From the NCBI GenBank assembly GCA_903927905.1, contig CAIYOY010000291.1, forward strand, positions 1 to 40,934: a stretch of 40,934 nucleotides of DNA, read 5' to 3'. The translations under genes and the position numbers were made by a program. The first letter of the stretch is position 1. Each line of letters opens with the position of its first letter. The notes under the pieces are model-generated. The model was not told where the DNA came from, did no database searches, and saw only the letters and a list, made by a program, of their open reading frames with translations. This DNA comes from an uncultured Verrucomicrobiales bacterium. GTDB taxonomy: Bacteria; Verrucomicrobiota; Verrucomicrobiia; Limisphaerales; Palsa-1400. This document shows positions 7,405 through 15,024 of the stretch, one piece after another.

Positions 7405-7986
7405 TTATTCCATTCCGGCGTATTCTTCGTCGGTTTTGAGGTTCAATCCCATGAGGACGTAATCATGCGTAATAGCCTGCATATCACGGACATAGTCTTC
7501 CAGGCGGACCAGGTTGCTAAAGCCCAGCATGGCAAACATTTTGATGGCCGCATCCTGTTCCCCGATGAATTCAGCTTCGACCTTGTCCAAGCCGATATTT
7601 CGGGCCAGATCCACCATTTCAGTGACCAAGCTCCGGGCCAATCCGCGCCCGCGATAATCCGGTAGAACCAGGACGCTGACCCGGCCGATGTGGCGTTTCC
7701 AACCGCCGCTTTGCTGGTGGAGGGTGGCGACGGCGATAATTTTGCCATCTATTAAAGCGAGCAATGGGAGGTTGCGATGCAAGTCAATATTCCGGCACCA
7801 TTCCTGGATCACTTCGGGGTCCACCACGCGATGCTTGATGAACATGCGTTCGGGTTCGGGGACGGCGAGGAAAAACTGGTGAAAAGCCTGTTCATCAGCC
7901 TTCTTCAATGGTCGAAGTTTGCATTTCGACCCGTCCTTCAACTTGATTTCCTTCGGATACTTTTGCAGCTCGAATTCGAGGGACAT
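7405..7986 (-). CDS. GNAT family N-acetyltransferase
   Basis: This 193-residue protein has the Gcn5-related acetyltransferase fold. Residues about 15-60 form the first strand and helices (KLRPLKKADEQAFHQFF). Motif A, the acetyl-CoA pyrophosphate loop, is VLVLPDYRGRGLARSLV (about 107-123), and motif B is around AAIKMFAMLGFSNLVRLEDY. The substrate cannot be told from the sequence. The gene begins 15 bases after the 3' end of tRNA-Val on the same strand, and may be transcribed with it. Small hairpins downstream (around 7380-7397, GCCGAA/TTCGGC) lack a T-tract. Confidence 0.88.
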   Translation of the reverse strand: MSLEFELQKYPKEIKLKDGSKCKLRPLKKADEQAFHQFFLAVPEPERMFIKHRVVDPEVIQEWCRNIDLHRNLPLLALIDGKIIAVATLHQQSGGWKRHIGRVSVLVLPDYRGRGLARSLVTEMVDLARNIGLDKVEAEFIGEQDAAIKMFAMLGFSNLVRLEDYVRDMQAITHDYVLMGLNLKTDEEYAGME

Positions 7987-8001
7987 AGGTTTTAGGGAAA
8001 A

Positions 8002-8076
8002 TGGTGCGCACTGCAGGGCTTGAACCTGCGACCCCTACCGTGTGAAGGTAATGCTCTACCACTGAGCTAAGCGCGC
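8002..8076 (-). tRNA. tRNA-Val, anticodon CAC
   Basis: The minus strand folds as a full cloverleaf. The acceptor GCGCGCT pairs with AGTGCGC (one G-T). The D arm is GCTC-AGTGGTA-GAGC. The anticodon arm TTACC/GGTAG has loop TTCACAC, with anticodon CAC at 8042-8044. The T arm GCAGG/CCTGC has loop TTCAAGC. The discriminator is A, and the CCA end is encoded (8002-8004). It reads the valine codon GUG. No attachment-site duplication or integrase was seen next to it. Confidence 0.95.
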
Positions 8077-8095
8077 AAAATTATTCAAGATAAAC

Positions 8096-8118
8096 GGTAA
8101 AAATACGTTCACCGAACG
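8096..8118 (-). terminator. Weak candidate terminator after the catabolic operon
   Basis: On the minus strand CGTTC/GAACG (8106-8110, 8114-8118) forms a 5-bp stem with a 3-base loop, followed by TATTTTTACC. It lies about 60 bases after the HisD-paralogue stop and before tRNA-Val. The stem is short, so it may not stop transcription well. Confidence 0.35.
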
Positions 8119-8174
8119 GCAAAAGATTAAGCGGAGATTTCCTCTGAGGCAAGTGTTTTTGGGGCCAGTATATA

Positions 8175-9440
8175 TTAGGCGTAGCGTTCGACGCGGACCC
8201 TGGCGGTGATGGCGTGGGCCAGCATCCGTTCCACATTGCACTGTCGTTCGGTCACGGCGCCGACTTCACGGCTCGCGGCCGGCGTCATGCGTTGATAGGT
8301 GACGGTCTTGAGAAATTTTCCGACCCACACGCCGCCGGTATAGCGCGCCGCCCGGCTGGTGGGGAGGATGTGATTGGTGCCTATGGATTTGTCGCCGTAG
8401 GCCACGGTGGTTTCTTCGCCGATGAACAAGGAACCGTAGTTGGTCAAATGTTTGGTAAAATAATCCTGGGCTTCAACGTGCAGTTCCAGATGTTCCGGGG
8501 CGTAGTCGTCGCTCAACGCGATGGCTTCATCCGCGTTTTCTGCGACGTGAACAATGCCGTTGTCGCGCCAGGAAAGCGCAGCGATGTCGCGAGTGGGCAG
8601 CACGGCCAGTTGTTTTTCCAATTCCACGATGGTGCGGTAGGCGAAATCGTCGCTCAGGCAGATCAGATACACACCGCTGTTGGGATCGTGTTCGGCCTGA
8701 CCGAGCAGGTCGCAGGCGACGAGGGCGGGATCGGCCGAGTCATCGGCGATGATCGCGATTTCGGTCGGCCCGGCCAACAGGTCAATGCCGCAACGTCCGA
8801 AGAGCTGTCGCTTGGCTTCGGCGACGAATTTATTTCCTGCGCCGCACAAAATATCCACGGGTTTGACTCCGCCGAGGCCAAAGGCCATCAGCGCCAATGC
8901 TGGCACGCCGCCCAGAATGAAGATGCGATCTGCGCCAGCCTTTTTCATGGCGTTGATGGTCGCCGGAAAATATCCCTCCCCTTTGACCGGAGGGGTGCAG
9001 GCGATGACTTCTTTGACTCCGGCAACTTTCGCCGGAATGATGCTCATCTGCGCGGAACCAAACATGGGATAGCGCCCGCCCGGAATGTAGCTGCCGACGG
9101 AATTAACCGGGATGTGTTTGTGGCCGAGGATGACGCCAGGGCGGATTTCCGTTTCTAACGGGAGAAGAGTTTTTAATTGGGCCTGGGCGAAACGACGGAC
9201 GTTGCCCTGACAAAAATCGGTGTCATCAACCAATTGTTTGGGCAGGGTTTCGAAGATCTTGTTCACCTGACTGGCACTGAGTTCGAAATTTTCCGGGGCC
9301 CAGTCGTCGAATTTTTTGCTGTATTTGCGCACGGCGTCGAGGCCGTGTTGTTCCAGATCGAGCAGCATCTCCGAAACGAGTTGGGCGGTTTCCTGGTCGT
9401 TTTGAAACAAGCGATGATTTCCGTTTTTGATGATTTTCAT
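8175..9440 (-). CDS. Histidinol dehydrogenase paralogue (zinc-dependent alcohol oxidase in a catabolic operon)
   Basis: This 421-residue protein is a full HisD-family enzyme. Compared with E. coli HisD the key residues are kept with a constant shift of ten. The zinc ligands are Q248, H251 (GQAEHDP), D350 (YGDKSIG) and H409 (near LAHAI). The catalytic pair is E316-H317 (APEHLEL). HisD oxidises a primary alcohol to a carboxylate in two NAD-dependent steps. Here it is the last gene of a sugar-acid-type operon, with no other his genes. HisD paralogues in such settings act on other substrates, for example HpsN on sulfopropanediol. I infer a degradative role: oxidation of a terminal hydroxymethyl group. 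It starts 3 bases after the preceding gene. A housekeeping HisD should exist elsewhere. Confidence 0.88.
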   Translation of the reverse strand: MKIIKNGNHRLFQNDQETAQLVSEMLLDLEQHGLDAVRKYSKKFDDWAPENFELSASQVNKIFETLPKQLVDDTDFCQGNVRRFAQAQLKTLLPLETEIRPGVILGHKHIPVNSVGSYIPGGRYPMFGSAQMSIIPAKVAGVKEVIACTPPVKGEGYFPATINAMKKAGADRIFILGGVPALALMAFGLGGVKPVDILCGAGNKFVAEAKRQLFGRCGIDLLAGPTEIAIIADDSADPALVACDLLGQAEHDPNSGVYLICLSDDFAYRTIVELEKQLAVLPTRDIAALSWRDNGIVHVAENADEAIALSDDYAPEHLELHVEAQDYFTKHLTNYGSLFIGEETTVAYGDKSIGTNHILPTSRAARYTGGVWVGKFLKTVTYQRMTPAASREVGAVTERQCNVERMLAHAITARVRVERYA

Positions 9441-9443
9441 TTT

Positions 9444-10454
9444 TTATGCGCCGCTTAATTGGGCGGCGGTCAGTTCATTGAGCAAGGGTTCGCCCCGGGC
9501 GAAACGCTCGAGGTTGAGTGAAAATATTTCCCAAAGCCGCTGTTTGAAATTCGGACTCAAGCTGGAACCGGAGATGTGCGGGGTGAAGATGACGTTCGGA
9601 AATTTCCAGAGCGGATGGTCGGGCGGCATGGGATACTGGTAATGAGTGTCAAGCGCAGCGCCGGCGATCCATTTTTCCCGGAGGGCGGTCAGCAGGGCTT
9701 CCTGTTTGATGATCGGCCCGCGCGCGGGATTAAGCACGAACGCGTGGCGCGGCAAGGCTTTTAATTCACGCTCGCCGATCAGGCCTTCGGTGATTTTGGT
9801 CAACGGCAAGGCGAGGATGAGGAAATCCAAGTCACGTAAAAAATCAAGTTCTTCGCCGGAGCGAAAAACGCGGTCGGGCAAGATGCCTTCTGGATCACCG
9901 GTGCCGGGGACGGTGTAGATATTGCGGATCGGCTCGACGCCGTTCCGGGCCAAGACGTGAACCTTCAATCCCATTTGCTTGGCCAATCGCGCCGTCTCGC
10001 GTCCGATGCCGCCGTAACCCCAGAGACCAACGGTAGCGCCACGCAGTTCGCGTTGGAAAATGGCAGAGCGATCCCACACGGCTGCCTCTTGATTGCGGAT
10101 GAGTTGGCGCATGTCGCGCACCAGATTCACCATCATCGCGATATTCCACTCGGCAATGGGGACATCGAAACAGCCACGGGCATTCGTGGCGCGAACGCCG
10201 CGAGCCGGGAGATCAAGGCCGAACAGTTGCGTGTAACCGACCGAGGCGATCTGCATCCATTGCAATTTTTGCATGACCGCATGGTTCGTGGGAGGAACGG
10301 TGCAGAAATAAACATCTGCATCCTTGATGCGCGCCGGTTCAATCTCGCGCGCCTTTTCTTCGGGCGGCTCGATCAATTCGATCTGGCAACCGGCAACTTT
10401 TTTGAGCGCGGCCAGAGCGGGTTCATGCACGGCTTGGTCTATGACGATTTTCAC
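9444..10454 (-). CDS. D-2-hydroxyacid dehydrogenase family protein lacking the usual catalytic Glu
   Basis: This 336-residue protein has the two-domain fold of NAD(P)-dependent 2-hydroxyacid dehydrogenases. The Rossmann motif is GLWGYGGIGRETARL (about 143-157). The substrate-binding Arg is R245 in LNPARGP, and the catalytic His is H293 in FTPHISG. The Glu that pairs with this His normally stands in 'DVF..EP'. Here the same place reads ALDTHYQYP, so Tyr274 replaces it. The enzyme may have changed activity or use another acid. It lies between the dehydratase and the HisD paralogue in the operon, 1 base from the former. A natural role would be interconversion of a 2-keto acid and a 2-hydroxy acid in the pathway. 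Confidence 0.85.
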   Translation of the reverse strand: MKIVIDQAVHEPALAALKKVAGCQIELIEPPEEKAREIEPARIKDADVYFCTVPPTNHAVMQKLQWMQIASVGYTQLFGLDLPARGVRATNARGCFDVPIAEWNIAMMVNLVRDMRQLIRNQEAAVWDRSAIFQRELRGATVGLWGYGGIGRETARLAKQMGLKVHVLARNGVEPIRNIYTVPGTGDPEGILPDRVFRSGEELDFLRDLDFLILALPLTKITEGLIGERELKALPRHAFVLNPARGPIIKQEALLTALREKWIAGAALDTHYQYPMPPDHPLWKFPNVIFTPHISGSSLSPNFKQRLWEIFSLNLERFARGEPLLNELTAAQLSGA

Positions 10455-10455
10455 T

Positions 10456-11667
10456 TTAGTCCTTCAATATTTTTCCAGGCACGCTGTTGAATTCGCCGCT
10501 GCCGGGTTGGAACGGATAACGCCGTTTGGTTTCGTCGGTCAGAACGACGCCGAGGCCCGGACGATCGGGCGGCAAAACGTATCCGTCTTTGATCACCAAC
10601 CCACCCTCGATCACCTCCGAGTGCAAACCGGCGTAATCGGGTGGGATTTCCAGGATGCAGGTATTGGCGGCGGCGAAACCGGCGTGAACATTTTGCATCA
10701 ACGATCCGCCTGCGCCCCACGCATGAGTGGCAATTTTCTTTCCGCTCTTTTCCAGCATCTGCGCGACGGTTAAAAATTCGCCCAGGCCCCCGGTGAACGA
10801 TGCATCGGGTTGGCCGATATCGAAGCTATCCTGTTCAGTGAAGACACGCCATTCGTACGCCGCAGTCAAACATTCGCCTCCCGCGATGGGCGTGGACGTT
10901 GCTTTGCACAATTCGGCGTAACCCCACGGATCGGTATAGTGCAGCGGCTCTTCGAGGAAGAACGGGTTGTATGGCTCCAACGCGCGGGCGACCGCCGTGG
11001 CGATTTCCACCGTCCAGGTTGTGACGTGGTTGTTGCCCATGTGCGCATCCATCGCCAGCCACGCATCGGAACCGGCGTGAGCGCGCATGAAGGAAAATTT
11101 GTCGGCTTCAAAATCGGCGGCTTCCTTCGCTTCTTTGGGCATGTACCACCCCTCGGGCGAAAAGCTGCCCGCGCCCACTTTCAATCCGTGAAAGCCGAGA
11201 GAAAAATAATGATCCATTTTTTTGGCCAGACGGTCCTTGGGATAATTGCTTGGTCCGCCTGTGGCGTAACAAGGCAATCTCTTAAATTTGCTGCCGCCCA
11301 GAAGCGCATGCACCGGTTGATCGAGTTGTTTGCCTTTCAAATCCCAGAGGGCAGCTTCAATCCCATTCAAAACGATCGCGCCCAATCCGACCCGGCCCCA
11401 GAAATTACCGCAGTGATACATCCGCCGCCAAAGTTCGGGGATGTCATCCACCGTCTGGCCGAGGAGAATGGGTTTAAAAAATTCCACGATGGCTGGCACC
11501 GCTTCCGGGCAAAAATAACCAGCATAAGTTTCTCCAAGGCCGATTTGATCGCCATCGGTATGGATTTCGATAAACGCCGCACTGCGCCGCTTGCGGGCTT
11601 CGCGCAGGAACGGGTCGTTGGTGCAGGGGCCAGTCAACAGGACGGTGCGAACATCAGTGATTTTCAT
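10456..11667 (-). CDS. Mandelate racemase/muconate lactonizing enzyme family (acid-sugar dehydratase-like)
   Basis: This 403-residue enolase-superfamily protein has an N-terminal capping domain (1-125) and a TIM barrel. The three metal ligands are D207 (AMDAHMG), E239 or E240 (FLEEP) and E265 (AGGE). A mandelate-racemase-type His-Asp dyad is formed by H315 (THAWGAGG) and D288 (GQPDAS). K163 (HGLKVGAG) is a possible second base. The N-terminal 20s loop and the AYATGGPS segment resemble acid-sugar dehydratases. Such enzymes abstract the proton next to a carboxylate and lose water to give a 2-keto-3-deoxy acid. Two aldolase candidates in the locus could cleave that product. It overlaps the sialidase-like gene by 4 bases. 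The substrate is not predictable by eye. Confidence 0.9.
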   Translation of the reverse strand: MKITDVRTVLLTGPCTNDPFLREARKRRSAAFIEIHTDGDQIGLGETYAGYFCPEAVPAIVEFFKPILLGQTVDDIPELWRRMYHCGNFWGRVGLGAIVLNGIEAALWDLKGKQLDQPVHALLGGSKFKRLPCYATGGPSNYPKDRLAKKMDHYFSLGFHGLKVGAGSFSPEGWYMPKEAKEAADFEADKFSFMRAHAGSDAWLAMDAHMGNNHVTTWTVEIATAVARALEPYNPFFLEEPLHYTDPWGYAELCKATSTPIAGGECLTAAYEWRVFTEQDSFDIGQPDASFTGGLGEFLTVAQMLEKSGKKIATHAWGAGGSLMQNVHAGFAAANTCILEIPPDYAGLHSEVIEGGLVIKDGYVLPPDRPGLGVVLTDETKRRYPFQPGSGEFNSVPGKILKD

Positions 11668-12992
11668 TTGACCGTTATTTCCAGGAAGCGGCCGTAGATG
11701 TCGCGGTTCATTCCTTTGCTCCAGCCGCCGAGATCGTAGGTCACATATATTTTATTGTCGGCCGGAGTTTCGCTTACTGCCGTGTAATGCGTGGTCAAAA
11801 CGCCCGACGTCAGGCGAACCACATTCGGCCACGTCTTGCCGTGATCCTGGCTGATCGCGAGATAATTTCCGTTCCACGGATGTTCGGGATGCGCCCAGCA
11901 GGCTTTCTGCGGGATGCGCACGCCAAAGGTCGCCACCAATAGTCCGCTGCGCAATTCTATCAAATCAGGATCCACCACCGCGCCGCGCAGATCGTCGGGA
12001 TTATTTTCATCGAGCAATTTTCCGTGAGCGCCTTTGAAGCTGCGGAAATGATCCACCCAAAGTTCGGTCCGGTAAACATCCAATCCGGCGAAGACCAGCG
12101 GTTGATGAGCGCTCCAGGTCGCGCCGTCGTCGTCAGAAAATGATTCGCGCAATTCCCGGCCCGTACGCATCAGGCAAAGCAACCGTCCGGGATTCGGCCC
12201 CTGGCTGATCCGCGTGACGACCGGTTCATCAAAGCCTTCTGTGCCGATCGTTGGGTCCACGGCGACGGTGGAAATCAGTTTCCAATGCTGCCCACGATCA
12301 GTGGAACGCACCAGCATCGTCCGCGACTTCATCATCAGCGGCATGTAGGTGGACGGGGTGTGATCGCCCTTGATCTGTCCGTAAAATGTTGTCAACAGAT
12401 CTCCGTTCGGCAGTTCGAGAATGCGGCGATGCAGACGTTGCGCGTCGTGGGGATGGCCGCCGTCATCCTTCGAAGCGTAAAAATCCACGTTTGGCAGATC
12501 GAAGGCGACATCTTGTGGCCCATCCAAAGTGCGCCAGTCATTGGTCGAAGTGTAAAGCTGTCCGATGCCTTCGTCTGGTTTGGCGCCCGGCGTGATGTAA
12601 GTGTCCAGCGCCAGGATGGTGCCGTCGTGCAACTGGATGGCGCCGCCTTCCATGTTCAATCCGTTTTCGTCGGGTTTGCGCGGGAAGACCGTCCACGTCT
12701 TGCCATCGTCGCGAGAAATCCTTGTTTCCACCGCGCTGGGATAGTGCATCCGTTTTGTCGGCAGCGATTTTTCCGGCACTTGCGCCTGAACGATGATTGC
12801 GCCTGACTTGGTGTAAAGCATGGAAGGCTGCAAGCCGCGCGGCAAGACCAGCGTTTCTTCACCAAAATCCAGACGTAATTTTCCATCCGCCTCCACCATC
12901 TCAGGAATATTTTGGGCGGCGAAGGCCGTTAAATTCAGCGCGAGCCAGGCCGCAGTCAGCAGGGTGCTTTTTTTATCGGTAAGAAGTTTCAT
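11664..12992 (-). CDS. Secreted BNR/Asp-box propeller protein (sialidase family)
   Basis: This 442-residue protein begins with a signal peptide (hydrophobic stretch about 10-25, ending FAAQNIP). It contains four Asp boxes of the S-x-D-x-G-x-T/H-W type: SRDDGKTW, STDRGQHW, SDDDGATW and SQDHGKTW. It therefore forms a six-bladed sialidase-type propeller. The classical FRIP arginine motif is not evident, so sialidase activity is not assured. Members of this family in Verrucomicrobiota and Planctomycetota are commonly labelled exo-alpha-sialidase but may bind or cleave other acidic sugars. It overlaps the genes on both sides by 4 bases, so it is in the operon. It would act outside the cytoplasm on the polymer or conjugate that the operon handles. 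Confidence 0.85.
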   Translation of the reverse strand: MKLLTDKKSTLLTAAWLALNLTAFAAQNIPEMVEADGKLRLDFGEETLVLPRGLQPSMLYTKSGAIIVQAQVPEKSLPTKRMHYPSAVETRISRDDGKTWTVFPRKPDENGLNMEGGAIQLHDGTILALDTYITPGAKPDEGIGQLYTSTNDWRTLDGPQDVAFDLPNVDFYASKDDGGHPHDAQRLHRRILELPNGDLLTTFYGQIKGDHTPSTYMPLMMKSRTMLVRSTDRGQHWKLISTVAVDPTIGTEGFDEPVVTRISQGPNPGRLLCLMRTGRELRESFSDDDGATWSAHQPLVFAGLDVYRTELWVDHFRSFKGAHGKLLDENNPDDLRGAVVDPDLIELRSGLLVATFGVRIPQKACWAHPEHPWNGNYLAISQDHGKTWPNVVRLTSGVLTTHYTAVSETPADNKIYVTYDLGGWSKGMNRDIYGRFLEITVK

Positions 12993-13915
12993 ATTTTATT
13001 GTTCCAACGTGGATACTTGTCGCGGATCATCGCGGTAATTCTCTGAAAGGTTGCTTCACTCAAACCGGCATAAGGCGGAAGTAATCGCAGTGGAAATTCC
13101 GGGTCATGGATCTTGCAGAAAACCTTGTCATAAGCTCCGTCCATGTGCGCTTCACTGCGGCCAAGGGCCACGAGGTCGGTGACCATTCCCAGCAACTCCT
13201 GCTGCCCACGAAGCAATGTTTCCTTGTCTCCCCCCCGCCCCGCTGCGAAATAACGTTTCGCTTCGGCAAAATGAACCGAGGCCATTGAAATCAAAAATCC
13301 ACATTCGCCAAGCTCACTCCCGTAAGCAAAACCTGTTTCCGTAAAAAAATGCTGGAGCTGCGGCGCTTTCGTTATCAGTCCGCGAATGCGTTCCTGATCG
13401 TCCGTGCTGTTTTTGGCTGCAACCAGATTGGGATGCCTCTCGGCCAGGATGGCATATTCCTCGGGCGACACGAGCCGTTTGGTTCGCATCAGATTGTAGT
13501 GCAGAAACGAACAGTCAGGAAATCGCCCGCATGTTTCCTGAAAAAATATTTTTAATTCGCCGTCCGTCAACGCGCCCCAACTCGGCAGGGAAATTTGAAA
13601 ATGGCATATACCTATTTCCCGGGCGCGTTCCATTCGTTCAATCATCGTCGGCAGAGACAGGCTGATGAGCCCCACCATGCCACGGACATCCGGCTGGTTG
13701 GTCTCTTCACGGAACACACGGACGATTTGATCGAATTGCTTGTCGCTGACCGCATACCCCTCCCCCGCTGTGCCAAAGATATAAACATCGCGCGTCAGAT
13801 TCGCCAACAAGTTGCGGATCTCCCGGCGAAATATGGACTCAGCCAACGTGCCGTCTTCGTTCCACGGAACGCAGCAGGAAGCCAGAATGCAACTCGGATA
13901 TCGCTTCGCGTTCAT
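12989..13915 (-). CDS. DapA/NanA family class I lyase (aldolase or dehydratase)
   Basis: This 308-residue TIM-barrel protein keeps the family landmarks. The Schiff-base lysine is K168 (VAAKNSTDD), the catalytic tyrosine is Y140 (FLHYNLMRTK), and the carboxylate loop is GTAGEG at 48-53, in place of the usual GTTGE. The family includes dihydrodipicolinate synthase, N-acetylneuraminate lyase, 2-keto-3-deoxygluconate aldolase and ketodeoxyglucarate dehydratase. In this context (dehydratase, dehydrogenases, MFS transporter) a 2-keto-3-deoxy acid aldolase or dehydratase is more likely than lysine synthesis. The pairing with a sialidase-like neighbour also allows a NanA-like role, but no other nan genes are seen. 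It overlaps both neighbours by 4 bases. Confidence 0.87.
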   Translation of the reverse strand: MNAKRYPSCILASCCVPWNEDGTLAESIFRREIRNLLANLTRDVYIFGTAGEGYAVSDKQFDQIVRVFREETNQPDVRGMVGLISLSLPTMIERMERAREIGICHFQISLPSWGALTDGELKIFFQETCGRFPDCSFLHYNLMRTKRLVSPEEYAILAERHPNLVAAKNSTDDQERIRGLITKAPQLQHFFTETGFAYGSELGECGFLISMASVHFAEAKRYFAAGRGGDKETLLRGQQELLGMVTDLVALGRSEAHMDGAYDKVFCKIHDPEFPLRLLPPYAGLSEATFQRITAMIRDKYPRWNNKI

Positions 13916-15024
13916 GATTTGAGTGATGGCACAATCGCGCTCTTGGTGACCTGTCCCGATGCCGTCATCCCCAATGCTTCATTGGTTTGTTCCAGCGAAA
14001 AACGGTGGGACACCATTTCGGCGAACGGAAATTCCTTGCGCGTTGTGCGCAGAAATTCGAGGGCCGTCTTCATATGGCGCGGCTCGCTCGACCAGGAGCC
14101 GAACACGCTCAATTGTTTTCGTGTCACCACGTGCGGATTCCAAGCCACGGTACCGGCATCGCAATAGTGGCCCAGTACCAGATATTTTCCGCCGTCGCGG
14201 CACATCTCCATCCCTTCCACCACCGCTGCCGGCAGCCCGACACATTCCAGCACGACATCCGCGCCGTAGCCTCCGGTCAGTTCGCGGACGGCAGCGATGC
14301 GCTCCGCCGGAGTCTTCACTTGTTCCAAATCAATGACGTGATCGGCCCCAAAACGTTTCGCCATTTCCAACCGATGTTTCGGCGCACCAATCATGATCAC
14401 TCGACCCGCCCCCGCAGATTTTGCCACAGCGAGAGCAGCGATGCCGACCGGCCCGGCGCCTTGCACCACCACGGTGTCGTTCCGGGAAATACCGGTGCGT
14501 TCCACTCCGTGAATGGCGGTGTTCAAAGCACAACCCGCACCGATGACTGATTCCGTCGGCAAATCATCCGGCAATTTAAAAATATTCGAGCGCGGTTTCA
14601 GGTAATGGAATTCCGCATAACCACCAAGGAAATAAGGTTCGCTCGCGCAGGATTGACTGATGCCATAGGCCCGGCGATTGACACAACGCGTCGGAATTTT
14701 TTTCTCGGCACAATAATAGCACGTGCCGCAGGTCAATCCCGGAGTCCAAGTGACGCGATCGCCCACATACAACGGCTGGCCGGACCAATCTTTTTCCAGC
14801 CCAGCGCCCAGTGCATGGATTATCCCAACGGTTTCATGGCCGAGAATCACTGGCAGCGTGATGGGCAATTCACCTTTCCACAAATGCACATCGGTGCCGC
14901 AAATGCCGGCCATTTCCGTGCGCACCAACGCAGCGCCCGGCTCCGGTTGCAATGGCACGGAAAAATTCCGCAGCGCCAGCGGGGCTTTGAATTGTTCGAG
15001 AACAGAGGCTTTGGCGGTGATCAT
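13912..15024 (-). CDS. Zinc-dependent alcohol/polyol dehydrogenase (MDR family)
   Basis: I chose the ATG at 15024 (370 residues, MITAKASVLEQF). It overlaps the stop of the upstream gene as TGATG and matches the family N-terminus. The longer frame to 15267 lies inside that gene. Catalytic zinc ligands are C42 (GICGTDVH) and H63-E64 (GHETVG). Structural zinc cysteines are C99, C102, C105 and C114. The cofactor site is GAGPVGIAALAVAKSAGAGRV. This pattern fits medium-chain dehydrogenases of the sorbitol/threonine dehydrogenase type, which oxidise a secondary alcohol of a polyol or sugar acid with NAD. It lies inside the 12-gene operon. Confidence 0.9.
   Translation of the reverse strand: MITAKASVLEQFKAPLALRNFSVPLQPEPGAALVRTEMAGICGTDVHLWKGELPITLPVILGHETVGIIHALGAGLEKDWSGQPLYVGDRVTWTPGLTCGTCYYCAEKKIPTRCVNRRAYGISQSCASEPYFLGGYAEFHYLKPRSNIFKLPDDLPTESVIGAGCALNTAIHGVERTGISRNDTVVVQGAGPVGIAALAVAKSAGAGRVIMIGAPKHRLEMAKRFGADHVIDLEQVKTPAERIAAVRELTGGYGADVVLECVGLPAAVVEGMEMCRDGGKYLVLGHYCDAGTVAWNPHVVTRKQLSVFGSWSSEPRHMKTALEFLRTTRKEFPFAEMVSHRFSLEQTNEALGMTASGQVTKSAIVPSLKS

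Noticed and set aside
8175-9440. Naming the gene hisD and inferring a histidine operon
   Set aside because: No other his genes are present. The neighbours are a dehydrogenase, a dehydratase and a transporter of a degradation locus.
11664-13915. Reading the locus as a sialic acid (nan) pathway from the sialidase-like and NanA-like genes
   Set aside because: The sialidase arginine motif is not evident, and N-acetylmannosamine kinase, epimerase and NagA/NagB genes are all absent. The other enzymes do not fit.
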